Below are positions 26,854-36,835 of a stretch of 64,000 bases of DNA, piece by piece. How positions within the stretch are numbered: position 1 is the stretch's first letter; every line of letters starts with the position of its first letter. The position numbers and the translations under genes were made by a program. Below the pieces are notes generated by a model. The model saw only the letters and a program-made list of their open reading frames with translations, was not told the origin of the DNA and did no database searches. Origin of the DNA: Desulfobaccales bacterium (GTDB lineage Bacteria; Desulfobacterota; Desulfobaccia; Desulfobaccales; 0-14-0-80-60-11). The stretch is taken from contig JBAZPO010000013.1 in the NCBI GenBank assembly GCA_041648175.1, positions 66,544-130,543 on the forward strand. Direction: 5' to 3'.

Positions 26854-28042
26854 AATCCGCTTGGCTTACCTGGTGACCCATCCGATCCAGTACCAGGCTC
26901 CCCTGCTGCGCCGGATTGCCGCGGAGCCCGGCATTGATCTGACGGTGTTCTTTTGCAGCGATTTTTCATTGAAAAGCTATTTCGACCCCTGTTTCAGAAA
27001 AATCATTGCGTGGGATGTCCCGCTGACCGAGGGCTACCGGTATGAAATCCTTCCGGCCGCAGGAAGGCGAGATCGGCTGTCGTTCTGGAGGCCTTTTAAT
27101 TACGGATTAGCCAGGCGTCTGAACCCGGTCAATTTTGATATTCTCTGGGTCCATGGTTATAATCGCTGGTTCCATTGGCTCGCTATGGCCTGGGCCAAAA
27201 TGCGAGGGCTCAAGGTGCTGGTGCGGGATGAGGCCACGCTGCTCAGCACTCCTCGCCGCGGACTTAAGCGTTTGGCAAAGAGATTATTCTTCCTGATGCT
27301 CAAGAACCTCGTGGATGGATTTTTGGCCATTGGCACACTCAATGCGGCGTATTATCGATCTTTTGGCATTGCCCCGGAAAGGATTTTCCCAGTGCCGTAT
27401 GCGGTGGATAATCGCTTTTTCCGCGATAAAGCCAAAGCGGCCTCCCCGGAGCGGGAGATTCTGCGGTGGGAAATTGGGCTTGAGCCAGACCGGCCTATCA
27501 TCCTTTATGCCAGCAAATTGTCGCAAGTGAAACACGGCGCCGACCTGCTGGAGGCCTACCTGCAGATGTCGCCTGATCCGGCTCAAGAACCCCATCCTTA
27601 CCTTTTGTTTATCGGTGACGGCGACCAGAGAGCAACTATGGAAGCCCGGGCCAGGACCGTGAATTGGCGTTCCATTAAGTTCCTGGGGTTCAAGAATCAG
27701 ACCGAGCTCCCCAGGTACTATGACCTGTGCGATGTTTTGGTGTTACCCTCCGTTTTCGAACCCTGGGGTCTGGTAATTAATGAGGTAATGAACGCGGGTC
27801 GGGCTGTGGTGGTGAGTGATCAGGTGGGCTGCGCCCCCGATCTGGTTCGGTCCGGGGAAAATGGGTATATCTTCAAAACTGGAGACATTGACGGGCTCCG
27901 GCAAGCGCTCTTGAACATTGTGAGCGATCCGCAAAAGTGTCGGGCCATGGGTCAAAAAAGCCTGGAAATCATTGAAACATGGGGCATAGAAGAGGATGTC
28001 GCCGGCCTTAAGCAAGCCTTGGCATTTGTAGTAGAGAAATAG
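26843..28042 (+). CDS. Family 4 glycosyltransferase
   Basis: This 399-residue GT-B protein starts RLAYLVTHPIQYQAPLLRRIA, a pattern common in GT4 enzymes of capsule loci. ILYASKLSQVKHGADLL opens the C-terminal domain, and SVFEPWGLVINEVMNAG is a clear EX7E donor site. Its start lies 11 bases inside the GMD-like gene, implying translational coupling. The likely sugar could be the GDP-linked product of that enzyme, which is inference from position only. Confidence 0.85.
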   Translation: MKPKIRLAYLVTHPIQYQAPLLRRIAAEPGIDLTVFFCSDFSLKSYFDPCFRKIIAWDVPLTEGYRYEILPAAGRRDRLSFWRPFNYGLARRLNPVNFDILWVHGYNRWFHWLAMAWAKMRGLKVLVRDEATLLSTPRRGLKRLAKRLFFLMLKNLVDGFLAIGTLNAAYYRSFGIAPERIFPVPYAVDNRFFRDKAKAASPEREILRWEIGLEPDRPIILYASKLSQVKHGADLLEAYLQMSPDPAQEPHPYLLFIGDGDQRATMEARARTVNWRSIKFLGFKNQTELPRYYDLCDVLVLPSVFEPWGLVINEVMNAGRAVVVSDQVGCAPDLVRSGENGYIFKTGDIDGLRQALLNIVSDPQKCRAMGQKSLEIIETWGIEEDVAGLKQALAFVVEK

Positions 28043-28057
28043 GTAAAATCGGCAATC

Positions 28058-29083
28058 ATGAAAGACAAATTGCACGTTCTGTTTCTCGGGGCCAATGGCG
28101 GCAACGCCTTAAAAAGAGCCCATGCCTTGAAACGCCTCGGCCATGAAGTTATGGCGATTGATCCTTATAGCCTGTTCCCTTTTAAAAATTTTGTTGGAAG
28201 ATTAATATATTACGCAGGGGCTCCCTTAATCGAAAGTTATCTCAAGAAAAGGCTTGCTCCGATTATTAAAAATCGCGGTTTCGACGTGACTTTCGTCGAT
28301 AACGGAGAATTAATCGGACGTAATGTCCTAAGTGTATTAAGGAAGGTATCGCCCCTTATTATTAATTATAATAATGATGATCCCTTTGGCACCCGGGATA
28401 AAAAAAAATGGCGGTTATATCTCGAAGCTGTGCCTTATTATGATCTGTTGGCCGTGGTGCGGCCGGTCAATGTGCCTGAAGCCTACAACCGGGGGGCCAA
28501 AAAGGTCTTGCAGGTATTCATGGCGGTGGATGAATTGGATGGTCCGCGAGAAATAACCCCACAGGACCGGCTGCGCTTTCCCCATGAAATCCTGTTTATC
28601 GGCACTGGGATGCCCGAACGAGGCCCGTTTCTGGTTGCATTGGTGGAGGCAGGCCTGCCGCTGGCAATTTATGGTAATAGCTGGCAAAAAGCGCCGGAGT
28701 GGTCCATCCTGAAATCCGTCTGGCAAGGCCCTGCCATCTATGGTGATGACTATATCAAAGCCATCCAACTGGCCAAGATTTCCTTGGGGCTTCTGTCCAA
28801 AGGGAATCGGGATTTGCATACCACCAGAACTTTTGAAATTCCCTATTGCGGGGGTCTATTCTGCGCCGAACGCACCTCTGAGCACCTGCAGTTATATCAG
28901 GAGGATGTTGAAGCGGTTTACTGGAGCAACGAAACCGAATGTATTGAAAAATGCCATAAGCTTCTTGAGAATGAAGACATGCGCCGAGATATCGCCGAAA
29001 AGGGCAGGGCACGGTGTCTAAAGAACGGTATTTTCAACGAGAGTAACTTGCAGAAAATGTTAAAAACAGCCTTTATGAATTAG
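28058..29083 (+). CDS. CgeB/DUF3880-type glycosyltransferase
   Basis: This 341-residue protein belongs to the same broad family as the one at 12929. YNNDDPFGT near 105 is the DUF3880-like DDP motif, and FIGTGMPERGPFL opens the second domain. TTRTFEIPYCGGLFCAERT corresponds to the donor-binding RTFEI segment. It starts 15 bases after the previous gene's stop. It is presumed to be a cytoplasmic glycosyltransferase. Confidence 0.78.
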   Translation: MKDKLHVLFLGANGGNALKRAHALKRLGHEVMAIDPYSLFPFKNFVGRLIYYAGAPLIESYLKKRLAPIIKNRGFDVTFVDNGELIGRNVLSVLRKVSPLIINYNNDDPFGTRDKKKWRLYLEAVPYYDLLAVVRPVNVPEAYNRGAKKVLQVFMAVDELDGPREITPQDRLRFPHEILFIGTGMPERGPFLVALVEAGLPLAIYGNSWQKAPEWSILKSVWQGPAIYGDDYIKAIQLAKISLGLLSKGNRDLHTTRTFEIPYCGGLFCAERTSEHLQLYQEDVEAVYWSNETECIEKCHKLLENEDMRRDIAEKGRARCLKNGIFNESNLQKMLKTAFMN

Positions 29084-29128
29084 TTGAGTCCGAATAGTAT
29101 AATATAACCATGATGGGGTTATGCGTTT

Positions 29129-30316
29129 GTGAGAGTTACTATAAGCGTTTTGGGGCGTTTTCATTTATTCCATCTTGCCAAACAACTGCAGGATCATAAC
29201 TCTCTTACCCGGTTGATCACGAGCTATCCCAAATTTGAAGCTGCCAAATATGGGATCAATCCCCAAAATATCAAGTCGCTTCTGATTCATGAGATTCATA
29301 ATCGATCCTGGCGGAAAATTAATAAATTTACTGAATCCATATTCAATCCGCAACATATGATCTTTGAACTATTCGACCGTCATGCCTCGAGACATATCAT
29401 GGACGGAAGCGATATCTTTGTGGGCTTAAGCGGTTGCTCCCTCTATTCTCTGCGGCGGGCCCGCTGGCTGGGGGCCAAAACAGTGCTGGAACGGGGTTCG
29501 AGCCACATGCTTTACCAGAGAAGGATATTGGAAGAAGAATATGACCGGGTCGGCCTCAGAAAGACGGTAGTGCATCCCAAAGTCGTCGAGCGGGAATTGC
29601 AGGAATACCAAGAGGCGGATGTTATTGCCGTACCTTCGCAATTTGTTAAAGAGACCTTTTTGCAGCAGGGGATATCTGAAGCCAGGCTCATCCATGTTCC
29701 CTATGGCGTTGATTTGACGAATTTCTATCCTGCCCCCAAAAACGATAAAGTATTCAGAATTATTTTCTGCGGCGCAATCAGCATCAGAAAAGGTGTTCAT
29801 TATTTATTACAGGCGTTTGCTGAATTAAACCTGCCCCGGGCCGAATTGTGGTTGGTCGGCCCAATGACCGACGAGATCATGCCTTTTTGGCACAAATGGG
29901 CCTCGCCGTCCATCCGTCACCAAGGTCCCTTTCCGGAAAGAGAATTGTATAAATATTACTCCCAAGGTACGATATTCTGTCTGGCATCCATCGAAGAAGG
30001 GTTGGCCATGGTACAGGCCCAAGCCATGGCTTGCGGTTTGCCGGTGATCTGTACCAAAAATACGGGCGGCGCTGATATCGTGAGGGAGGGGCAGGACGGG
30101 TTCATTTTGCCAATCCGGGACGTGGAAGCCCTCAAAGAGAAAATCCTTTATTGCTATGAACATCCTGCTGCTTGCGCCGCGCTGGGGGAGTCAGCCCGCC
30201 AGAGGGTGCAAACCGGTTTTACTTGGTCAGATTATGGGGAGAAAATTTTCGCAGCATACCATAAACTATTGGGGGATAGGCCGGACTTGGCTAATTCAGG
30301 AAAAATGGTTTATTAG
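29129..30316 (+). CDS. Family 4 glycosyltransferase with altered EX7E
   Basis: This 395-residue GT-B protein has LGRFHLFHLAKQL at the N-terminus, VLERGSSH near 120, GAISIRKGVHYLLQA opening the donor domain, and SIEEGLAMVQAQAMACG at the donor site. The second glutamate of EX7E is glutamine here. The start is GTG 29129. It lies within the run of plus-strand glycosyltransferases, 45 bases after the CgeB-like gene. Confidence 0.82.
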   Translation: MRVTISVLGRFHLFHLAKQLQDHNSLTRLITSYPKFEAAKYGINPQNIKSLLIHEIHNRSWRKINKFTESIFNPQHMIFELFDRHASRHIMDGSDIFVGLSGCSLYSLRRARWLGAKTVLERGSSHMLYQRRILEEEYDRVGLRKTVVHPKVVERELQEYQEADVIAVPSQFVKETFLQQGISEARLIHVPYGVDLTNFYPAPKNDKVFRIIFCGAISIRKGVHYLLQAFAELNLPRAELWLVGPMTDEIMPFWHKWASPSIRHQGPFPERELYKYYSQGTIFCLASIEEGLAMVQAQAMACGLPVICTKNTGGADIVREGQDGFILPIRDVEALKEKILYCYEHPAACAALGESARQRVQTGFTWSDYGEKIFAAYHKLLGDRPDLANSGKMVY

Positions 30317-30376
30317 GTTGAATAGATCGATGCTGTCTGGGATTTTATTATTATCGATCGAAAAATTGGAGGCCAA

Positions 30377-31177
30377 ATGATGGATAAATCTATTCTGGTT
30401 AGATTATTGGGTTTTCGTGCGAATTTTATTCATGGCGACACTCTGATTACAGATCGTTGGCTCTGGTTAAAAAAGAGATTACCTGAAACTAAGAACAGCG
30501 AGACACTTATTGATATTGGTTGCGGAACCGGTGCTTTTTCAATTGGAGCGGCGTTGAAAGGGTATGACGTATTGGGTTTAAGCTGGGATGAGCGTAATCA
30601 AGGCTTGGCGGGGGAAAGAGCTAAAATATGCAAAGCCGATAATGCCAAATTTGAGGTTCTTGATGTTCGCAAGTTAGCCAGCCGAGAAGACCTTTTAGGC
30701 CAATTTGATGTGGCTGTCTGTTTCGAAAATATTGAACATATTATAAATGATAAGAAACTAATTATTGATATAGCTCTGTGTTTGAAGCCGGGTGGGCGTC
30801 TTTTACTGACGACTCCTAACTTTTTCTATCGTCCTATTACGTCTGGAGACAAAGGCCCATTTTCTAAAATTGAGGACGGAGGTCATGTAAGAAGAGGTTA
30901 TACTAAGGCAATGATATATGAGCTTTGCGCTCAGACAAATCTATTAGTTGATGATATATCATACTGTAGCGGTTTTTTAAGTCAGAAAATAACTTTTATT
31001 CAGAGAGTAGTGTCCAAGTTGCATCCATTATTTGGTTGGGCCACAATTTTACCTTTACGTTTTCTGCCGCCGCTCTTCGACCGGTTCGTGACCAGTCTGA
31101 TGCGTTGGCCTTATTTTTCGATCTGTTTGGAAGCGTATAAACCAAGACATTCGAAAGAGGCATTACCGGGCCGTTGA
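30377..31177 (+). CDS. Class I SAM-dependent methyltransferase
   Basis: This 266-residue protein has LIDIGCGTGAFSIGA (SAM-binding loop, about 39-53), an acidic residue after the next strand, FDVAVCFENIEHI and LKPGGRLLLTTPN, all typical of Methyltransf_11/25 proteins. In this setting it probably O-methylates a sugar or caps the chain. It is AT-rich. GGAGG at 30368-30372 favours the second of two adjacent ATG codons (30380), so the true N-terminus may be one residue shorter. The flippase gene begins two bases after its stop. Confidence 0.8.
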   Translation: MMDKSILVRLLGFRANFIHGDTLITDRWLWLKKRLPETKNSETLIDIGCGTGAFSIGAALKGYDVLGLSWDERNQGLAGERAKICKADNAKFEVLDVRKLASREDLLGQFDVAVCFENIEHIINDKKLIIDIALCLKPGGRLLLTTPNFFYRPITSGDKGPFSKIEDGGHVRRGYTKAMIYELCAQTNLLVDDISYCSGFLSQKITFIQRVVSKLHPLFGWATILPLRFLPPLFDRFVTSLMRWPYFSICLEAYKPRHSKEALPGR

Positions 31178-31178
31178 T

Positions 31179-32648
31179 ATGTTAAAAAGGCTATGCCAAG
31201 GCATCGGGGCCAATTTCTTGGGGCAGATGATTAATATCGCCTCGAGAATCGTGCTGGTGCCGTTGTTCCTGGTGGCCTGGGGCACGGATATCTATGGGGA
31301 GTGGCTCCTGCTTTCTTCCATGGTCGCATACCTGGCGATAACGGATATGGGGGGCGCGACATATATCGGCAATCGCCTGACCCAGGCCTACGCGCACCGG
31401 GATCAGGAACTCTTCCGTAAGATTTTACACACCGGCCTGGCCCTATTCCTGGCGATCCCCTTGCTGGTGCTCATTATCTTCCTCACGATGATTTTCTGCT
31501 TCAACCCCGCGGCCTTTCTCCACATCAGCCAGACCAGTCACCGCACGATCATACTGGTCCTGACCTTGTTGGCCTTTCAGTTCGTCGTCTCCTTGCCTCA
31601 GGGCATCTTATTAAGGGTTTATTTCGCCGTGGAAATGCTGCCCCGGGGGGTCATGCTCCTCAACTTCATGCAGTTTCTGAGTTTTGCGCTGGTGGCCGGG
31701 GGGTTGTGGCTGGGTTGGGGTATGGCCCCCATTGCCCTGCTGCAAATTATTCCTTACGGAATCATCGCGGCCATGGCCCTCTATGATCTCAACCGGAAGT
31801 TCCCGCAATTTCATCTACTCTCTCTGAAGGGGGCCGATTTTTCCTTAGGCCTGAGTTTCCTTAAGCCCAGCCTCCATTTTTTCCTCATTCAGGTCAGCCA
31901 GGCTTTTTCTATTCAAGGGATCGTACTGGTGGTGGGGATGATCTTGGGGCCGGTCCAGGTCGTGCTTTTTTCTACCATGCGTACCATTGTCAACCTGATC
32001 CGCTCTTTTTTTGAGCAGGTCTCCCATGCTGCTTGGCCAGAGATGACCCGATTGGACGCCCAGGAGGATACTGATAAATTTCTGCTGCTTTTTCGGCTGA
32101 TCTTGCGATCGACCCTGATCTGCTCGATTTTCTTTATAACCATTTTGCATTTCTACGGGGGCTTCATTTATCATTTCTGGTTGAGAAAGACCGTGCCTTT
32201 CCAGCAGCCGCTGATGGATCTGTTCTTGATCTATATGGCGCAATTCATCTTCTGGTTGACCTGCAGCCATCCCTTGCAGGCCACCAACCGGCATCACACT
32301 TTTTCCAAGATGCTGGCCGTCTCCTCGCTTCTCACCGTTGCCCTGGCTTATTGGGGAGGACAACACTGGGGGCTGCCGGGGATCGTGTTAGCGATGATCA
32401 TCGGGGACATGGCCCTGCCTTTCTGGTTTGTGCCTTATCTGCTGCGGGGTTATCAAGGTTGTTTTTCCTTCAAGTTTTTCGCCACCGAAATGGTACCCTA
32501 TATTGGGAGTCTCCTTATCCTGATAGTTATTCCCTGGCTCGCCCCCCTGGTCTTTCTTGTGCTCCTGGTGTGGTGGCTGCGGGCGGTTCCTCGTCATATC
32601 CTGGGACTGGAGCAGTTGAAACAACTTAAAAAGTTGGTACATTTTTAA
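31179..32648 (+). CDS. Wzx-like oligosaccharide flippase (MOP superfamily)
   Basis: This 489-residue protein has about 12 or more hydrophobic helices spread along its length. It begins with an RLCQGIGANFLGQMINIASR amphipathic start, typical of polysaccharide-exporter family proteins. Wzx flips undecaprenyl-diphosphate-linked repeat units across the inner membrane. It starts just after the methyltransferase, so the two are probably co-transcribed. A second, unrelated-looking flippase is at 59180, so the window may serve two glycans. Confidence 0.8.
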   Translation: MLKRLCQGIGANFLGQMINIASRIVLVPLFLVAWGTDIYGEWLLLSSMVAYLAITDMGGATYIGNRLTQAYAHRDQELFRKILHTGLALFLAIPLLVLIIFLTMIFCFNPAAFLHISQTSHRTIILVLTLLAFQFVVSLPQGILLRVYFAVEMLPRGVMLLNFMQFLSFALVAGGLWLGWGMAPIALLQIIPYGIIAAMALYDLNRKFPQFHLLSLKGADFSLGLSFLKPSLHFFLIQVSQAFSIQGIVLVVGMILGPVQVVLFSTMRTIVNLIRSFFEQVSHAAWPEMTRLDAQEDTDKFLLLFRLILRSTLICSIFFITILHFYGGFIYHFWLRKTVPFQQPLMDLFLIYMAQFIFWLTCSHPLQATNRHHTFSKMLAVSSLLTVALAYWGGQHWGLPGIVLAMIIGDMALPFWFVPYLLRGYQGCFSFKFFATEMVPYIGSLLILIVIPWLAPLVFLVLLVWWLRAVPRHILGLEQLKQLKKLVHF

Positions 32649-32711
32649 AGGGGCACAGCGGCGAAGATTATGGTCACGGGTCCAATTTAGGATCGAGCCC
32701 CCAACAAAATT

Positions 32712-33932
32712 ATGAAAATTCTTCATGTGATTGCCAATCTGGCTCCCCGTTACGGGGGCCCCTCCAAAGCCTGCTGGGAAATGGCCAGGGCCGTGGCCCG
32801 GTTGGGCCATGAGGTGAGCATTTACACCACCAACCAGGACGGGCCAAAAGAACTGGCGGTGCCCCTGGATAGCCCGGTGCACCGGGATGGCGTGGCAATC
32901 CACTATTTTCCCATTCAACCTCCGCGCTTTTGGGGCACTTCCCTCCCTCTGGCGCGGGCTTTGCGGCAGAAGATTCCGGCTGTCGACCTGGTGCACCTCC
33001 ATTCCCTTTATCTCTTCCACAACCTGGTGGCAGGCTACTATTGCCGCCAATATGCGATTCCCTATCTGATGCGTCCTCAGGGGACTCTGGACCCCTTTAT
33101 TTACCGGCGGCACCGCTGGCGCAAACGCCTCATGGAAATTATGTTTGAGCACCGGAATATCCGCCGGGCCGCTGCCCTCCATTTCACTACGGCGGAAGAG
33201 GCGGAACTGGCCTCCCCGTTCACGTTCCAAACCCCCGGCCTGGTGGTGCCCCTGGGATTCGACAGCGCTGAACTTGCCCTGCTCCCGGAGCCGGGCCGGT
33301 TTAGAGTCCGACATCCCGAACTCGCCGATAAACGTATCATTCTCTTTTTCGGCCGGGTAAACTTTAAGAAAGGCCTGGATATTCTGGTCAAGGCCTTTGG
33401 CGCCGTCGCCCGTAAACGGCAGGACGTCCATCTGGTAATTGCCGGACCCGACAATGAGGGGTGGGGCGATAAGGTCCGTGCTTGGTTAAGTGAGGCAGGC
33501 CTTTTGGGCCGCACCACGTTCACCGGCATGCTCCTGGGGCCGGAGAAATTGGCGGTTTTGCGGGATGCCGACATGTTCGTCCTGCCATCCTATTCGGAAA
33601 ATTTCGGCATCGCCGTAATTGAAGCCATGGCCGCGGGCTTGCCGGTGATCATTTCCGATAAAGTCAATATTTGGCGGGAAGTGCAAGCCGGCGGGGCTGG
33701 CCGGGTGGTCCCCTGTGACGCTGGTCCCCTGGCCGAACAAATCCTCGAGTTGTTGGCCCAGCCGGAGTTAGCCCGGCAGATGGGGTTGAATGGCCGGACC
33801 CTGGTGCAGGAGCGCTTTCAATGGCCCCGCATTGCCCAAAACCTGGCGGCCGCCTATGCCCAGATCATTGACCAGCATCGCCTAAAAACCTTGAGGCTTA
33901 AGATTCCCCTGGCCACGAACGGGAAGCCATGA
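32712..33932 (+). CDS. Family 4 glycosyltransferase
   Basis: This 406-residue GT-B protein has APRYGGPSKACWEMARAVA near the N-terminus. HLHSLYLF and LMRPQGTLDPF are typical of one GT4 subgroup found in EPS loci. FFGRVNFKKGLDILVKAF opens the donor domain, with a full EX7E motif in SYSENFGIAVIEAMAAG. It overlaps the following GT2 gene by ATGA. Confidence 0.88.
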   Translation: MKILHVIANLAPRYGGPSKACWEMARAVARLGHEVSIYTTNQDGPKELAVPLDSPVHRDGVAIHYFPIQPPRFWGTSLPLARALRQKIPAVDLVHLHSLYLFHNLVAGYYCRQYAIPYLMRPQGTLDPFIYRRHRWRKRLMEIMFEHRNIRRAAALHFTTAEEAELASPFTFQTPGLVVPLGFDSAELALLPEPGRFRVRHPELADKRIILFFGRVNFKKGLDILVKAFGAVARKRQDVHLVIAGPDNEGWGDKVRAWLSEAGLLGRTTFTGMLLGPEKLAVLRDADMFVLPSYSENFGIAVIEAMAAGLPVIISDKVNIWREVQAGGAGRVVPCDAGPLAEQILELLAQPELARQMGLNGRTLVQERFQWPRIAQNLAAAYAQIIDQHRLKTLRLKIPLATNGKP

Positions 33933-34807
33933 TCATCGACTCTTGCAAGACTCCCATATCAGTGTTGATTTGCACCAAGAACGAAGAGCGCAACCTGGGT
34001 GCGTGCCTGGACAGTGTCTCCTGGGCCGATGACTGCATAATCCTGGACTCCTGCAGCGATGATGACACCGTGACCATTGCCCGCAAGCGGGGTGTCAGCG
34101 TGGTGCAGCGAAAATTTGACAATTTCTCAGCCCATAAAAACTGGGCACTGGACCACCTTGATTTTAAGCATGACTGGATCTTGATCGTGGATGCCGATGA
34201 ACGGGTAACCCCGGAGCTGGCCCGGGAGATTACCATAGTTGCAGGTTCACCCCAACACCACGGCTATTACCTGGCCCGGCAAAACTGGTTTGCCGGTACC
34301 TGGATCCGTCACGGCGGCTGGTACCCCAACTGGAATATGCGTCTGTTGCGGCGCGGGCGGGGGCGCTATGAACCACGGCTGGTCCACGAACACATTCTCC
34401 TGGACGGACCTCCGGGTTATCTGAAGAACCCGCTCATCCATTATGATTACAAAGGGATCGAGCGTTATTTTGACCGCCACAACGTTTACTCCAGTCTGGA
34501 GGCCGTGGAGGCCTACCGGACTTTGACCGCGCCGCACCAGCCCCAGGGATTACCTGCGTCCTTGCTGGCCAAGGGGCCGGAACGCCGGAGGTTCTTGAAA
34601 AATCTGGCTTATCGGTATTTGCCGGCCCGGGGTCTGATTAAATTTATCTGGATGTACTTCATTAAGCTGGGCTTCTTGGATGGGCGCATGGGGTTTCGTT
34701 TCTGTCTGCTCCACACTTTCTACGAATACCAGATCAGTCTCAAGTTGGAGGAATTGCGGGACCCTAACTCTCCCATGTCCCAAAAATATAAGGATGTGTC
34801 AGCCTGA
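33929..34807 (+). CDS. WaaE/KdtX-like family 2 glycosyltransferase
   Basis: This 292-residue GT-A protein has SVLICTKNEERNLGACLDSV at the start. DSCSDDDT follows, then KNWALDH and the metal-binding DAD in ILIVDADERVTPE, a layout like WaaE/KdtX beta-glucosyltransferases. A basic, hydrophobic C-terminus may bind the membrane. It is coupled to the preceding GT4 by a 4-base overlap. The acceptor is unknown; a lipid-A core function is possible but not shown. Confidence 0.83.
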   Translation: MIIDSCKTPISVLICTKNEERNLGACLDSVSWADDCIILDSCSDDDTVTIARKRGVSVVQRKFDNFSAHKNWALDHLDFKHDWILIVDADERVTPELAREITIVAGSPQHHGYYLARQNWFAGTWIRHGGWYPNWNMRLLRRGRGRYEPRLVHEHILLDGPPGYLKNPLIHYDYKGIERYFDRHNVYSSLEAVEAYRTLTAPHQPQGLPASLLAKGPERRRFLKNLAYRYLPARGLIKFIWMYFIKLGFLDGRMGFRFCLLHTFYEYQISLKLEELRDPNSPMSQKYKDVSA

Positions 34808-34842
34808 GACGGAACGAAGCTTCAGACACTTCCGAGGAGACC

Positions 34843-35403
34843 ATGAGCGCATCAAAGTCCTTCTTACGTCTTAACGACTATGACCCTTCGGGGTCTGACT
34901 ATGGACGCCCCAAGTTTGTTGTATTCCTCTGGAACTGCTGCCAGGAGACTTTGTTTCGATTTTCTCCCGTGCCGTGCTACGGTTTTCGGCGCTGGTTACT
35001 CAAATTGTTCGGGTGTAAACTTGGCGAGGCGGTGAGAGTGCGTCCTCGGGCGCGGCTCCATTATCCCTGGCGCATCGAGATCGGCGATTATTCGGCCATC
35101 GGTGACGATGCCTGGCTTTATTCCATCGCGCCGATAAAAATCGGCGAGCATACAACCATTTCGCAAAAAAGCTTTCTGTGCACAGCAACGCATGATTATC
35201 ATAATCCACGTTTCAAGCTCAGGCACCAACCCATAACGGTGGGAAACGGCGTCTGGATCGCCGCCGATGTGTTTGTGGCCCCCGGGGTTACCATAGGCGA
35301 CAATGCGGTCATCGGTGCCCGTTCCAGCGTATTTCGTGATATGCCCCCGGGGATGGTGAGTTATGGGTACCCCTGTCGTCCCATAAAACCCAGGAGGCCA
35401 TGA
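34843..35403 (+). CDS. WcaF-like hexapeptide-repeat acetyltransferase
   Basis: This 186-residue protein has imperfect hexapeptide repeats forming a left-handed beta helix (IEIGDYSAIGDDAWL, IKIGEHTTIS, then ITVGNGVWIAADVFVAPGVTIGDNAVIGA). A catalytic histidine is likely in ATHDYHNP. WcaF/NodL-type enzymes acetylate sugar hydroxyls using acetyl-CoA. The start is supported by CGAGGAGA about 6 bases upstream. It lies next to WcaI-like and WcaJ-like genes, echoing part of the colanic acid gene set. Confidence 0.83.
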   Translation: MSASKSFLRLNDYDPSGSDYGRPKFVVFLWNCCQETLFRFSPVPCYGFRRWLLKLFGCKLGEAVRVRPRARLHYPWRIEIGDYSAIGDDAWLYSIAPIKIGEHTTISQKSFLCTATHDYHNPRFKLRHQPITVGNGVWIAADVFVAPGVTIGDNAVIGARSSVFRDMPPGMVSYGYPCRPIKPRRP

Positions 35404-35502
35404 CTCTTGTCCAAGATTCCGTGCAGGACAGGGGAGAAAATAGCCTGGGGCGGAGCAACCGGCCGGAGTAACCAGGTGATGCGGTCACCCCGCAAAGGTT
35501 GA

Positions 35503-36768
35503 ATGATGGGGCTGCGCCTCCTGATTCACGGGATCAATTATGCCCCGGAGTTCGTGGGAATCGGACGTTATACCGGAGAGTTGGGCGCCTGGTTGCAGTC
35601 CCGGGGGCACGCGGTCACTGTCCTCACCGCGCCGCCCTATTATCCGTCCTGGCGGGTGCCGCCCGCATACCGTCACCCGGCCTGGCGACGGGAATGGCTG
35701 GACGGAGTGGAGGTGTTGCGGGCACCCTTGTATGCTCCCACCCGGGTGACCGGCAAAGGCCGGGTGCTCCATGAACTCTCCTTCGGGGCCAGTTGTCTGC
35801 CCTGGTGGCCTGCCCTATGGACCCGGCCTTGGGATGCGGTCCTGGCGGTCTGTCCCCTGCTCCAATCAGGGCTGGTTCCGGCGCTTCTGGCCCGGCGCCG
35901 GCAAGTTCCTTTTATCTTTCATGTCCAGGACTTGCAACTGGATGCGGCCCGGGAATTGGCCATTATCCGCCAGCCGCTCCTCCTCGCCTGCCTGGAGCGC
36001 CTGGAGCGCTTCCTCTTCACTCGCGCCCAAGCGGTGACCACCATCTCCGGGGCCATGGCAGCCAGAATTATTGATAAGGGGGCGCCACCGGAACGCGTGC
36101 ATCTCCTGCCCAACTGGGCCGACCTGGAGGACATCAAACCGGGAAACCGCAAAAATACCTTGAGACAGGAATTGGGGTTTAAGGACGAGGTTATAGTCCT
36201 CTACGCCGGGAACATGGGAGAGAAACAGGGGCTGGAAGTTATCCTGGAGGCAGCCAGCCTGACCCGCCATAACTCCGGCCTCCGGTATATTTTGGCAGGG
36301 GAGGGGGCTGCCCGGAAACGTCTGATGGAGCAAGCCCGGAAATTATCACTTGATCAGGTGCGTTTCTTGCCTTTACAATCGCAGGAGCGGTTTCCTCTTC
36401 TGTTGGCCGCAGCCAACATCCATTTGGTGGTTCAGAAGCATAAGGCTTCGGACCTGGTAATGCCCTCTAAACTGGGCAACATTTTGGCCGCAGGTCGACC
36501 GTTTATTGCCACGGCCCTGTCGGATACTGAACTTGGCCGGGTTACCCTGGAATCCCAGGCCGGTCTTCTGGTTCCTCCCGAAGCTGCCGGCCCCTTGGCC
36601 CAGGCCATCGTGGCCCTGGCCGGGGATAGGGATATCAGGAGAAAAATGGGGATTAAAGCTCGTAATTATGCCGAAGACCGGCTGGGTCGTGATAAAATTA
36701 TGGCAGCCTGGGAAGATTTGCTTTATGGTCTGGTGCACCAGGCAAAGAATAAGGCTTGTGCAGATTAG
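35503..36768 (+). CDS. WcaI-like family 4 glycosyltransferase
   Basis: This 421-residue GT-B protein starts LLIHGINYAPEFVGIGRYTGE, as in WcaI of colanic acid synthesis. FHVQDLQLDAAREL lies near 145, LYAGNMGEKQGLEVIL opens the donor domain, and SDLVMPSKLGNILAAGRPF occupies the donor site. A second ATG follows at once (35506), so the exact first residue is uncertain by one. A fucose or similar transferase role is suggested by homology only. Confidence 0.83.
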   Translation: MMGLRLLIHGINYAPEFVGIGRYTGELGAWLQSRGHAVTVLTAPPYYPSWRVPPAYRHPAWRREWLDGVEVLRAPLYAPTRVTGKGRVLHELSFGASCLPWWPALWTRPWDAVLAVCPLLQSGLVPALLARRRQVPFIFHVQDLQLDAARELAIIRQPLLLACLERLERFLFTRAQAVTTISGAMAARIIDKGAPPERVHLLPNWADLEDIKPGNRKNTLRQELGFKDEVIVLYAGNMGEKQGLEVILEAASLTRHNSGLRYILAGEGAARKRLMEQARKLSLDQVRFLPLQSQERFPLLLAAANIHLVVQKHKASDLVMPSKLGNILAAGRPFIATALSDTELGRVTLESQAGLLVPPEAAGPLAQAIVALAGDRDIRRKMGIKARNYAEDRLGRDKIMAAWEDLLYGLVHQAKNKACAD

Positions 36769-36835
36769 ACGCTGATGAGATAAGGTAAGGGCGGAAGGTT
36801 ATCGCCTAAGATGCGGTCAGCCAGGAGAGTCACGA

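Noticed and set aside
32388..33431. Long minus-strand open frame (347 codons)
   Set aside because: It lies antisense to the flippase and GT4 genes, both of which have clear family motifs. The translation is rich in His, Gln and Arg with no motif.
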